A stretch of DNA of 23,155 nucleotides from Larix sibirica (Eukaryota; Streptophyta; Pinopsida; Pinales; Pinaceae), in the NCBI GenBank assembly GCA_004151065.3, contig NWUY0300005396.1, positions 1-23,155 on the forward strand. Reading direction: 5' to 3'. The stretch's first letter is position 1. Each line of letters begins with the position of its first letter. The notes under the pieces are model-generated. The model saw only the letters and a program-made list of their open reading frames with translations. It made no database searches and was not told where the DNA came from. Shown one piece after another: positions 1 through 9,257 of the stretch. The position numbers were made by a program, and so were the translations under genes.

Positions 1-2515
1 AGAATTCCAAACCTTTGCCCAGATATTTTGAGGGGGGTTCCCGTTGTTGTTGGTCAAGCTCTCTGTATCCTTCCTTGACCGGTAGTGTCCAGCTCGACCC
101 CATCCTCTAGTTGTCTTTGGTCGTATGTTAAGAGGAGCTTTCCCATGTAGAGCATTGAGGAGAAGGGAGTAGTCCTGCTTGAGATGTTCTGGAAGGTTCA
201 ACTGCTTCCAACCTTTCCATGCCCCTGTGTTCCCCCAAAATTGAGATATCCTTCAATTATGATATCCCTCATTTTGCATCCAGATCTCTGATTTCAGCTA
301 GTCTGTGATAGTGCTCAGAGGAGGAGAGCCCATTATGTTTCCTGTCCATATTTTTACTCTCTTCTCCGTTTCGGAATCCAATAGAGTTTGTCTTTAATTA
401 GACCAGCATAGGTTTTTATAAGATCCCAAGTGTTAGTTGCCTTTCCTTCCAGTTGATTATCCAGACATCTTAGGCGACGATCTCTTCATGTACTTTTTTC
501 TGAGTACTTCCTTCCACCATTCTTTTTTTCCGAAATTAATCTCCTAGGAAAGCTTGGATCCCAGAGCTTTGTTCATTTGAATTGGTTCCCTTATTCCCAA
601 TCCTCCTTTCTTCTGTTTTCCTTTACAGTGCTCCAATTAACCAGGTGGAATTTTTTATTTTGAGTTTTCCCTCCTTGCTAGAGGAATTTTCTAATTTCTA
701 TGTTGATGTTGTTCATAACATTTTTGGGGGCCAACATGATAGCCCCAGTAAAAACGGATAAGAGGAAAGAACTGCCTTGATCAGGGTGACCTTGCCTGCT
801 AAATTTAACCAACGCATTCCCCAAGACTGGATTTTGTTTTTTATTTTCTGAATGATGGGGCTCCATGAAGAGGATGTGGCTTTTTTATATTGATAGGGAT
901 TCCCAGGTACTTAAAGGAGGACCATCCATACTAATCTTAAAATCAAGGACTTTCCAGGTTTCTTATGACTATGGGCTTGCAATTCCAACCAATAAATGTC
1001 TCTTACCGCTATTTATTTTATCCTCCTGAAGCTCTAAGGATAACGGTCCAGAATGGTCTTGAATCTTATGGCAATTTGAACTGAGGCACTTCCCATTAGG
1101 ATGGTGTCGTCAACAAATTGGCATGATTGATCAGGTGAACTCCCCTTGCAATGAGTAACCCATGGAATAGTGCCATCAGAGATCGAGTTGTTGAGTTTTG
1201 CTTAAAGAATCTGCCATAAGAATGTAAAGGAACGGAAGATAAGAGGAAGCCTTGTCGGAGGCCTCTAGAGAGGCGAAGAAGGAAGTAGGTCTTCCTATTT
1301 ACTAAGGGGGCAATCTAGTGGGATCCAATACAAGACTTGATCCATTTAATAAACTCGGATGAGAACCCAAATCTTTCCAGAACTATATAAATAAATTCAT
1401 GCCGACTCTATCAAAAGCATTTTCCACTCAAGCTTGATAGCCATACCTGATTCTCTCTTCTTTTGGATTGAGTGATCGCCTCTTGAACCAAGAGAATGTT
1501 GTCATAAATTTGTCTTCTGAGATGAAGCCACCTTGATTAGCATAAATTAAGTTGGGAAGATAACCTTTGATTCTGATTGGCTATGATCTTGGTTAAGATC
1601 TTGTAAGAGGATTGCAAAGGGAGATTGGTTGAAATCTTGTAATAGAGGTGGGGTTCTTCTCCTTAGGAATAAGAGAAATAAAGGAGGAGTTTGTTGCTTC
1701 CTCCTATGCATTCTCTCCTTCTTGTCCAATTTAGCATTCTGATTAGATCCTTCTTAATGAAAGACCACACCTCCTGTAAAAATGAATGGAGAACCCGTCA
1801 GGCCTAGGGGTTGTCTGATGAAGGGACCAGATCGCTCTTCTGACTTCCTCCTCGAAGATTGGTTCGAGGAGGGATTTATTATTCTCTTATGAAATGAGAT
1901 GAGGGATGTCTGAGCTCATTTGTTCCATATCCTCTCTATTCACTTCTTCTTCTTCTTTGTATAAGTTCTCGAAGAAGTTTTTAATTTCTGTTTTATTTTC
2001 TGTTGATCATCTATTTTCTCTCCATTTTCTTTGTTCAGTTCCAAGATGGTATTTTTCCTTTGCCTTTCTTTACACTTGTATGAAAAAACTTGGTATTCCT
2101 ATCACCTCCCTGTAGCCACAAGCTCCTTGATCAGCATTCTCCACTCCTCCTCTTCTTTCCTGGCGAGGTCGAGAATCCTTCTGTCAAGTTCTTTTTCTTT
2201 TATCAAAATTCTTCTCTTATTGGGGCTTCCTCCATATTCGTTTGAAGTGTTCTAATTCTGCTTGGGTGTCCTTTAACTCTGCTCCTGGATCTTTATAGTT
2301 TCTTTTGCCCAATTTTTTAAAATACTTTTTGGCACACTTTAGCTTTGTCTCCCAAATGTAACCAGGAGAACCAGTAACATAATGCCTCCATGAGTTTTTT
2401 ATCGCTTCCATGCACCTCTTCGCTATCCAACCATCTAGGATTGTACCTGAAGGGAAAAGGGCCAAGGTTCCCTACAACTGAAAAGAAAGGGAGATGGGCC
2501 TGTGGTCTGAAGTTG
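1..2515 (-). pseudogene. LINE ORF2 reverse transcriptase domain, degenerate
   Basis: Several frames together carry the plant LINE RT. There is a linker helix region at 2217-2465, GDRNTKFFHTSVKKGKGK at about 2053-2103, FEEEVRRAIWSLHQ with PRPDGF (usual form PGPDGF) at 1791-1860, PTSITRFQPISLCNPL at about 1600-1660, and GFSSEFIKWIKSCIGS near 1315-1365. The catalytic box QFVDDTILMG has its Asp pair at 1106-1111. Downstream, KKGGLGIREPIQMNKALG at about 550-614 matches the post-RT segment of the family. The window ends before the zf-RVT domain. Stops and frame changes in nearly every block show a dead copy, although the catalytic Asp pair itself is retained. Confidence 0.9.
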
Positions 2516-3178
2516 CTATAGACAAATTTTGTTATTATGGAATGAGGGGCTTAGATAGAAAAGTGGACTAACTAAGAATCTGTCAAGCCTTGCTGCAATG
2601 TGCCCAGGCCTGCTCTTTTGTTGTTCCACGTGAATTTCCCATGTTTTGGATTTATATCTATTAAGCTCCAGGATGTTTGCAAATCTTCTATTATTTCCCT
2701 TTAAGTATCTCTTATTTTCGATCCTCCTCTTCTCTCGTTGGAAGCGATAGTTACATTGAAATCCCCTGCTAAAATACAAGGAAGGTTTTCTTTTCCTTGT
2801 CGTCGTGACAAAAGAGCAGTCCAAAAAATTTATTTCTGTCATGATAATGTGGAACCGTAAACATTTCCCAACCAGAAAATTAATGTTTAAGTCCTCTAAT
2901 TCAACAAAAATCCAATGTTTATTGGCTATATAAGAATCACATCTATAGTTACCTTTGTTCCACCAGGTGATGAGGCCGCTAGAAGCCCCTTCTGCGCTAA
3001 CATCTTTGCCTTCTTTGTTTGTCCAAGCCTTCTTCATTATCCCAATGTTGTCCTCTTCTTGCATTTTGGTCTCCTCGATCAAGAAGATTGTATTGTTTTC
3101 CATTTTACTAATTCTTCTTACTGCTTCGCTTTTTTGTTTACACCCTAATCCTTTGCAATTCCAGGAGACTACTTTCAT
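2516..3178 (-). pseudogene. LINE ORF2 endonuclease domain (exonuclease-endonuclease-phosphatase fold)
   Basis: The ORF starts MKVVSWNCKGLG at 3178, the usual start of plant LINE ORF2, with the conserved Asn of the metal site. IEETKM follows, where the Glu matches the metal-binding Glu of L1 endonucleases. A frame change near 2870 breaks it, and the family sequence continues in another frame as ILAGDFNVTIASNERRGG, with the GDFN motif at about 2755-2766. In an active element this domain nicks target DNA to prime reverse transcription. Here the frameshift and later stops inactivate it. The open frame after about 2870 to 2516 is largely an out-of-frame reading. Confidence 0.88.
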
Positions 3179-3195
3179 TATTTCTTTTTTATATA

Positions 3196-3787
3196 GGTTG
3201 AGACCTTATCTCTCTTTTCCTTTGTTGCTCCTATTATCTTCTTCCCACTTGACAATATCCTTATATGTTGATCCAAGTTGGTTTAATTACCTTCCGCTAT
3301 TTCTTTAGCTACTTCCTGTTCCCTTAATGTTTTATTGAGCTTCCTTCCTTTTTTTGTTTGTAGTTCCACCTATTCCTCCTTACTTTCAGAGGTGTCTTCC
3401 ATATTTGTGTTAGCCCTTGATCTGGTGACTGAGCCCCTCGAGCTAAGAGAAATTTCATTTCTTGTTTCCCCATTTGGCAGTGTTGATATTGGTTCGCCTA
3501 GCTCTTCTTTTTCCTCCTCTTTACTGTCCAATGGAGACTCCTCTTGCTTGTTATATGTGTTTCCTTGTGACGACCCTTGTTCTTCCTCATTGTCTTCGCT
3601 AGCAAGAGCTTGGTACATGTTTGAGCCTAACTTATTCTTACTAGGAGATTGACAGGGGTTGGTACTAGGATTTTGTTTACTTCCTTTTTTCCTGGATACC
3701 TCATTCCATTCCCCTCCTTGACCTTCCTTTGCTTCCTGCTGCTTCTTTTTGGGGCATAACTTTGTGAAGTGTCTGTATTCATTGCAG
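3196..3787 (-). pseudogene. LINE ORF1 C-terminal part (gag-like, CCHC knuckle and acidic tail)
   Basis: Just left of the NN the minus strand reads CNEYRHFTKLCPKK, which fits the second half of a C-x2-C-x4-H-x4-C zinc knuckle, the nucleic-acid binding motif of plant LINE ORF1 proteins. A lysine and glutamine rich linker follows, then a strongly acidic, serine-rich tail (about 3370-3618, with EDNEEEQ and KEEEKEELGEP). Position directly upstream of the endonuclease ORF agrees with ORF1. The first Cys pair of the knuckle falls at or beyond the NN. Assignment rests on the knuckle half and gene order; the acidic tail alone would not identify it. Confidence 0.65.
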
Positions 3788-3789
3788 NN
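3788..3789. other. Assembly ambiguity (NN)
   Basis: Two undetermined bases. Clear LINE sequence lies to the left and sequence without any LINE similarity to the right, so this may mark a join or a gap rather than two unknown bases. Confidence 0.95.
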
Positions 3790-4180
3790 GCTTTAATATG
3801 CTCACTTGGTACAGCACTTAGACTTACCAGTTTAACCACATTTTCACATAACAATTCATGTAGTTTTATATACTGTTACCAACTCGCACCAACTAGCTAC
3901 AGTACGTATGAATACCTTTATATATAGATCGGATCCATTACCTACTTAACTTAGGGCATTGGTCATAGGTGATACAGCTTTTACCAGCCTTATATTACAC
4001 TTACTTAGTTTATATCCAGGGAGCCAGGGTCCCATATACAAATACTATCCAACAAGCTAATGTAATCCAAGAAGTTCCACCATAAACCTGGGTCCAATGT
4101 ATGAGTGCAAAGTTCCATGTTGAAGTAGCCAATGTCCCATGTGTAAGGACTAATTGCTATGCTAAAGTAATCCAAGGGAC
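3790..4180. repeat. Non-coding stretch with a degenerate 105-bp duplication
   Basis: No gene is recognised. A unit starting near 4058 (TAATGTAATCCAAG, then CATAAACCTGGGTCC) recurs near 4163 (TAAAGTAATCCAAG, then CATAAACCTTGG). A further partial CATAAACCTAGGTCCCATG follows at about 4206. The offset is about 105 bp and the copies are diverged, so this is an old local tandem duplication of unknown origin. Confidence 0.55.
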
Positions 4181-4714
4181 TCATCCATAAACCTTGGACG
4201 CATTCATAAACCTAGGTCCCATGTCCATGTGCTCAAGATGAAACCTAAGCTCCATGAATAATTGAATGTTATACTTTGAATTCCCACCTTGGTCACGTGG
4301 ATCCACATAAATATAACTATTCAAAGCAAACAAATTCTCCATGTACCGGTAAGAGGATGGCTCTAAAAGGAACTCTACTACAGTAGAAGAAGCATAATGG
4401 AAATTGGTAGGCACCACTTGTTGCTGTCATTTATCCATGAGGTTCTCTTCAAATGGTGGATAAGAGTCATAAAAAAGAAAATGGAAGTACTTATCTTCCC
4501 AAAAATTACAATTCTATATATATCGATCCTCATAAGTATCTTGTAAATCATGCCATGTAGATCTTTCTTGGTTATACTCTTTAATGATGAAATAATATGT
4601 TCTATCAAGAATATGTTTCTCCTGAAATTTACATGTTGATTGATTTATAGCTTCCAAATTTGCACATAAATCCTTTAAATTTTTATCCACCCACAAGTGT
4701 TCCTCCCATGGCAT
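4181..4714 (-). pseudogene. Protein-like broken reading frame, family not recognised
   Basis: From the ATG at 4714 a single minus-strand frame runs for about 178 codons to a stop near 4181, interrupted by only two in-frame stops (after RYI near 4514 and after ENLMDK near 4420). The frame does not change. Composition is protein-like and rich in aromatic and acidic residues (MPWEEHLWVDKNLKDLCANL at the start, EFLLEPSSYRYMENLFALN later). I do not recognise a family. It could be the gag-like or linker part of a retroelement, since its surroundings are all retroelement debris, or a fragment of a host pseudogene. No catalytic motif, membrane segment or signal peptide is seen. Confidence 0.4.
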
Positions 4715-5330
4715 GTTCCACCACCTTTCACTTCTGCAATTTTTTTAGGGTTTGAGGGTGGAATTTTGCAAGGGCTATAATGTACTATATATCAATTGGA
4801 AATATATCATATAATATACTAGATGAAAGAACTGGACATTATCTATCCAATGGCATTGATCTGGTTGTAATTTGATCACCCCATCAAAATGTATGTCCTT
4901 TGCGAGACTTGTTGTCATCATTGGAATCCTTAAAAACAAGTAGATTTCAAACAGTGATATCTCCTTCATCCGGATTATGATTTGAGTGATTTTTTTAAAA
5001 TCAATTATTTTTGCAAGAGGAACTCTGATCCACAACCAATTTCTACAAATTATGACAAAAAATGCTCTGGTTCACTTGACTCTTTGAGGAGGAAACCTCC
5101 TATGAGGTAAGATCCAAATACGATATACTTTAAGCACATGACTCGTAAGGAGGATTCCGTTATTATTTATTGATCACAAGAAAACTATAACCATAAAAAC
5201 TTCGTAACTATATAGTGGATGTTTTTAATGAGTCCTCGTTACATTTATTCACTAATAAATACCATAGTGGACTTTATTTAATAATAACAAACACAGTGGA
5301 CCTAATTCAATTTAAATTGAATAGCCTCCA
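4715..5330. other. AT-rich stretch without a recognised gene
   Basis: A minus-strand open frame of 86 codons at 4775-5035 is isoleucine rich and shows no motif I can name. The perfect 18-bp palindrome at 5305-5322 lies at the right edge. The region could be the trailing part of the LINE relic that follows, or unrelated. Confidence 0.5.
5305..5322. repeat. Perfect 18-bp AT-rich palindrome
   Basis: ATTCAATTTAAATTGAAT reads the same on both strands with no loop. In AT-rich DNA such a palindrome can arise by chance, and no function is assigned. Confidence 0.7.
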
Positions 5331-6260
5331 CTATTACTCTAGCAGGCCCTTTAATTCCCCGCTACACCCCTAGGGAGGGCCATACCATTAACATACTCCC
5401 CATTCCACACATGAACCACTCATGTTATTTGTTCCATCTCCTTCCATGATTACTTAGCATGGGAGTGGTGAATGAGAAATAGTTTCTAACTCACTTCTGC
5501 ATAAGATACACATCCTTAGCTCATGCCTATTCCTTCTTTGCAAAATATCCCATGTCATCACCTTATTATTTAAAGCAAGATAAAGAAAAATCCTAGTTTT
5601 TTTTAGGCTTTAGCTTCCAAATCTTCTTGCACCACCAACTAAAATATGCAATTTTTGTCGCAACACATGACTTTATAACCGTGCTTTGTAGTATACCCCC
5701 CTATAATCTTATTTTTTTACTAGGCTAACAAGTATGGATCCTCTCTCAGCTTGATATGACCTTTCTTTAAATATTTAATATAAGCATTACATGCCTCATA
5801 CTTCTTCCCTTCCAATCCCAATGACTATGTCTACCTCCAACCTTGTCTCCAAATATTTGTGGATAGTGGTCCCCCAGTTGAAATATTGTCCAAAACCCTC
5901 TTTCTTGCAAACTATTGATTAAATACTCATCAATATATACCTTGTCATCACATCCCAAAATCGGATCAATGTGGATTCTCACATGTTCACATATCCCTAC
6001 TTTCCATGCTAGATGTTATCCACTCACTAGGAAGGCTTGCATAAGTACTTTTGAGTGGTTGGAAACATTCTTTATACTTTTTCTAGGTCTCTGAATCCAA
6101 TTAAAAAAATACCTAGGAGCAATATATTTATGCCTGATAATATCTCTCTATAAACCTTAATCAATATGAAGTTCCATAAGTTTTGGCTAATGGAGAACAA
6201 CAAAAAAGATGCCCATTTATAGGTTCAAAGCCCACTTATTGTATTGTATGGATTCATCTA
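5330..6260 (-). pseudogene. Second LINE relic: post-RT region and zf-RVT zinc domain
   Basis: Minus-strand reading in shifting frames gives FFNWIQRPRKSIKNVSNHSK (about 6040-6100), AWKVGICEHVRIHIDPILGC (about 5955-6015) and DEYLINSLQERGFWTIFQLG (about 5870-5940). After more frame changes come RIFLYLALNNKVMTWDILQ and MCILCRSELETISH (about 5470-5600). The last block is the zf-RVT domain found at the C-terminus of plant LINE ORF2 proteins, with its Cys-x2-Cys at about 5493-5510 followed by His and Cys. The order is what follows the RT in plant LINEs. No RT core of this copy is in the window. Its upstream side meets a probable LTR near 6272. Confidence 0.82.
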
Positions 6261-6380
6261 TAAAGCTATGGTGTTGATGTAGGTTCATGTTTAATTGACT
6301 CAACTGGAGGAGGGTGAGTGAAGAGACAACTCATGTTCTATATTTCTAAAATAAAAGTATTTATAAATAAAGATACAAAG

Positions 6381-6423
6381 CCTCGTGACGGTGTGCATAT
6401 ATATGCATTGATTGGTCACGAGG
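6381..6423. repeat. Inverted repeat with a palindromic core
   Basis: CCTCGTGAC at 6381-6389 pairs with GTCACGAGG at 6415-6423. Between them lies the perfect 14-bp palindrome TGCATATATATGCA at 6394-6407. The structure can form a nine-pair hairpin and sits inside the probable LTR, so it may be an LTR promoter or RNA stem element; function is unproven. Confidence 0.65.
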
Positions 6424-6458
6424 TAAGAGGTATGTCTTTTGACCTTTAATTTTGCTCA

Positions 6459-6479
6459 ATTATTATTATTATTATTATT
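6459..6479 (+). repeat. (ATT)7 microsatellite
   Basis: Seven uninterrupted ATT units lie in an AT-rich part of the probable LTR. Confidence 0.9.
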
Positions 6480-6520
6480 GGTGACATTATTAATTTATTT
6501 TTATTATTATGATTATAACA

Positions 6521-6790
6521 TTGTTGCCTTCTTTAAAGGAGCTTTATCTTCAAAGCTATGTTGGATGATATCATCTTAATTCTGGAATTGTTTTGAAGGG
6601 ACAATTTAAGAGAAATGATCATGTTTACGACAATTGCTTCCTTTATATTGATATGTACATGGGCCTCTTTTCTTTTGGAATTCCTTCTAGTTGAGTTGTG
6701 ATTCTTGTAAGCTTCCCAATCCATACAACTTGTAATTATATCTTTGTCATCTAAATTCCATATATTGTTCTTGTAGGTTGGTGGCATAGG
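6521..6790 (-). pseudogene. Outer Ty3-gypsy: post-protease linker fused to the element's 3' coding end
   Basis: After the protease the minus strand gives a degenerate linker (KLYGLGSL in one frame). Within about 90 codons it reaches DDIIQHSFEDKAPLKKATML, which resembles the last residues of plant Ty3-gypsy polyproteins just before the 3' LTR. The RT, RNase H and integrase that should lie between are absent. I infer an internal deletion of about 3 kb or more in this element. The end-of-pol reading is short and degenerate, so this is a moderate call. Confidence 0.45.
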
Positions 6791-7140
6791 CACCTAATTG
6801 CATTAGTCATTCTGCTCCTAACACCATATATATTCCTTTCAGCACTAGGGCATGACATTTGATTTGTAGATTCAAGTCTTGAATTTGTAAAGGAACCTTA
6901 TGGAATTTTCCTACTTCTTTCCCATGTCTATGATTAATGGTTTATACTGTGAGATTCTTCACAAGGTATACAAAAATATTAAGTTATTTCTCCATTTTGA
7001 TATACACCAAATTGTGAGTAATTCTAGAATCTACTAAAGTTGTGATGTCTTTATTCTTAATAGTTCATTTAAGTTTTAACCTCTTTGGTTCTATATTTTC
7101 TGATTTTGTCGCATGGGATAAGAGTTTTTCATCCTTAATG
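6791..7140 (-). pseudogene. Outer Ty3-gypsy: aspartic protease remnant
   Basis: Minus-strand frames read GTIKNKDITTLVDSRITHNL, where DSR at 7023-7031 stands at the place of the catalytic D-S/T-G triad. Then come VKNLTV, GKEVGKFHKVPLQIQDLNL and KGIYMVLGAE at about 6800-6930; the last matches the VLGAEWL block that closes plant Ty3 proteases. The catalytic Gly is Arg here and stops are present, so the enzyme is dead. It follows the zinc knuckle of gag at 7280-7619, as in Ty3-gypsy polyproteins. Confidence 0.75.
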
Positions 7141-7277
7141 TTATCACTATTTCTAAAATGGGTGGAATATATCGTCCCGTGAGTAACTGAGTTTTTTCCT
7201 TTTAGGTGTCAACTTTATTATGTATCGATGAACCTTTTTTCTTTACATGTTTGTTGGATTCATGCGATTGTTTCTAT

Positions 7278-7619
7278 TTACACCTCGGATGAGTTTATAT
7301 CCATATTAGAATCATATGTATCCTCTTCGGCAGAAACTTGAACTTCCTTCCCATGTATAATTTTGTAGTGAGATGTATGAATGGATATACATTTATGACC
7401 TGGGATCCATTTTTTGCCACATCGACAACAAGTATTTTTCTTATGTTTTATGTCTTTGTCAGAATGACTAATGGATGTGTCTGATTCTTTTTTAAGCATG
7501 ATATCCATATGATTTGGAATTGTTGCACTTATGTCTTGGTGACCACTTGTATCCACGATATTTGCACTGTGTCTCTTTTTTTGTAAATAACACTTGTCAA
7601 ATCTTGATTTGGATATATG
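7278..7619 (-). pseudogene. Outer Ty3-gypsy: gag C-terminal part with zinc knuckle
   Basis: An open minus-strand frame contains CCRCGKKWIPGHKC (about 7408-7449), the C-x2-C-G-x-K-W-x-P-G-H-x-C form of zinc knuckle typical of plant Ty3-gypsy gag. A basic, serine-rich stretch precedes it and an acidic stretch (SAEEDTYDSN) follows. The frame starts right at the inner element's LTR end at 7620; the Met at 7628 belongs to the LTR, not to this gene. The upstream half of the same gag lies about 11.6 kb away at 19232-19633. Binding genomic RNA during particle assembly is the family role. Confidence 0.8.
7615..7619. other. Candidate target-site duplication, left copy
   Basis: ATATG at 7615-7619 compared with ATATC at 19232-19236 matches at four of five bases. 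Five bases is the usual target duplication length for Ty3-gypsy elements. One mismatch is compatible with age. Confidence 0.45.
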
Positions 7620-7620
7620 T

Positions 7621-8998
7621 TGCGTCACTTATATGATATCTAAATCAAACCCTTTAGATCAGGACTCCTACTTTATTTTATCAATCCGGGATCGTACAAA
7701 ATTCAGAGGCGCTAGCACTATATGTGTGACTTTAAGAGGACCTAACTTATCGAGGGAAAAAGGAATGCTAAAGTAGATCTAGATGGGGAAGGGTAAATTT
7801 ATTTACGTAGCGACTACCTACCTTAATTCTAAATGCATGAAAATAGAAGTGAAAACTTAACTGTAAGAGAAACTATCAAATTAACCTTTTCATTCAACTG
7901 GTAATAGAACTAATTTATCTAACATTCAAATCGCTATTCTGGAGTACTAAAATAAATTAATTGTAAAAGCAATATAAGTTCATGAAAATAACCAATTTTA
8001 ATGATTTAATCTTCACTACCAAACTAGATGCATAGGAGAGTCATTCAAATGAAACTACAACAATAGATAAACAGAGATACACAAATTGTGATCCTATGCT
8101 ACAACAATAGTAACTAGAAACTCTATGAAATTGAATCAATCATCTACTTACTGATCTACACTTCCATAATTATAACCAATATTCAAATGAAATTAAATCA
8201 CAGTTTGTGCATCCATCTAATCTACCAACTGATCTAACTAAACCAAGACTCATGTGATCACAATGAGGTGGGCCAACCTCACAACAACACAAGAGCGATT
8301 TAAACTAGGTACTCACAAATTGAAAACACTCCATTCAATAAAAATTTGGTTCGTTGTTCATTTCCATGCAAAATGTAGTCGATTACAAAAACCTAATTTG
8401 TCTATGTCTGCTAAAATATAAATATTAACCAAGAAGAACAAGACTATATATGACCGAAGGCTTATATATAAATCTTTACAGATAATTATCAAATCTAAAC
8501 CTACTACTGAAATTAATCTCAGTCGTAGTTGATCCCTCATCCCTAAAAATGCTGAAGCTAACTGATAGAGAGCCAGGGTCTCGAAATGTCTTGAAGGCTG
8601 GTACAAATGCCCTTAACTAGTTGTTTCATTTCTTCATTAAACTATGGAACTTCGGGTATTATTTAAGTCCATGTATGAGACTTCAGTTGTGACTAAATCG
8701 CAACTAGATGTGGAACTCAAACTGCTGGATCTTCAAAACAACATCAACCTTTTCGTTTATTCCCGATGTGATTTCATGTAGTTCACAATAATATGCTAAC
8801 ACCATGCATTAGATCCTATAAATAAAGTTTGAAATGAATCAAGCAAAAGAAAAGATAAGCATTCCTATCATCACCATTCCATTCATTAATACTTAATCAA
8901 CCTCAGAATATGTGTTCAACTCCCTTAGAGAATGCCTCATTAGTCTACATAGTTAGGCTATGAGTGCATGATTTACCTACCAAAAATGAGACTCATCA
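7621..8998 (-). repeat. 3' LTR of the inner element
   Basis: The minus strand begins TGATGAGTC at 8998 and ends TGACGCA at 7621, giving TG...CA ends. It aligns along its whole length with 17874-19231; for example ACCAAGAAGAACAAGACTAT here corresponds to the near identical block near 18670. Length is about 1378 bp, slightly longer than its partner because of small indels. Confidence 0.93.
8461..8470 (-). promoter_or_regulatory. TATA box candidate in the 3' LTR
   Basis: The minus strand reads TATATATAAG about 530 bp into the LTR. The partner LTR has TATATAAGCC at the equivalent place, so it is the best candidate for the transcription start region. Confidence 0.4.
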
Positions 8999-9010
8999 TC
9001 TTCCCCAACT
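8999..9010 (-). promoter_or_regulatory. Polypurine tract
   Basis: The minus strand reads AGTTGGGGAAGA and then the LTR start TGATG. A purine run directly before the 3' LTR is the primer for plus-strand DNA synthesis in LTR retrotransposons. Its place and orientation confirm that the element is on the minus strand. Confidence 0.7.
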
Positions 9011-9257
9011 AAAGGTGTTGCACACCTCTGTGTGATCGATCATTGTGGAACAATGGGTTTTTCTTTCTCTGCCCTCACCTCTCTTCCATCATAGGCAACA
9101 ATCTTGGGGAATTCTCCTAGCTTATAATATCCCAAGCTATGCTCCTCCTATTCCCACTTTTCCTTTTTTGCTTCCTCATCCAACTCTTCTAGGTGCTGAA
9201 AAGGAAGTAACAAGGGTGGATTCATCTTAGGACCGCTCCACTCCAAGCCTTTTCTTT

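Larger units (their letters stand above)
1..3787 (-). mobile_element. Degenerate L1-type LINE retrotransposon, cut by the left window edge
   Basis: Reading the minus strand from 3787 to 1 gives, in order, an ORF1 tail with a zinc knuckle half, an ORF2 start with an apurinic-type endonuclease, and a reverse transcriptase followed by the region that precedes the zf-RVT domain in plant L1 elements. This order is the standard one for plant L1-clade LINEs. The copy has many stops and frame changes, so it is a dead relic. Its 3' end lies beyond position 1. Its 5' side ends abruptly at the NN at 3788-3789 inside the zinc knuckle, so the true 5' end is either truncated or hidden by an assembly gap. 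Confidence 0.9.
6272..6520 (-). repeat. Probable short 3' LTR of the outer Ty3-gypsy element
   Basis: On the minus strand a TG begins at 6520 (TGTTATAATC), directly after a degenerate pol-end reading, and a CA that could close an LTR lies at 6272. LINE sequence resumes at about 6260. A TATA-like TTTATAAATAC lies at about 6358-6370, and the length of about 250 bp suits a short-LTR Ty3 element. The matching 5' LTR is not in the window, so the call depends on position and end bases only. Confidence 0.4.

Noticed and set aside
2955-3652. Plus-strand open frames rich in Phe, Leu and Ser
   Set aside because: They are antisense shadows of the LINE ORF1 tail and endonuclease; antisense of Lys/Glu-rich coding sequence gives Phe/Leu/Ser-rich frames.
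7360-7372. TTTTGTAGTGAGA as a possible partner end for the CACTA-like element
   Set aside because: It lies inside the outer gag frame, far away and in the same orientation as the known end, without an array beside it. A chance match is likely.
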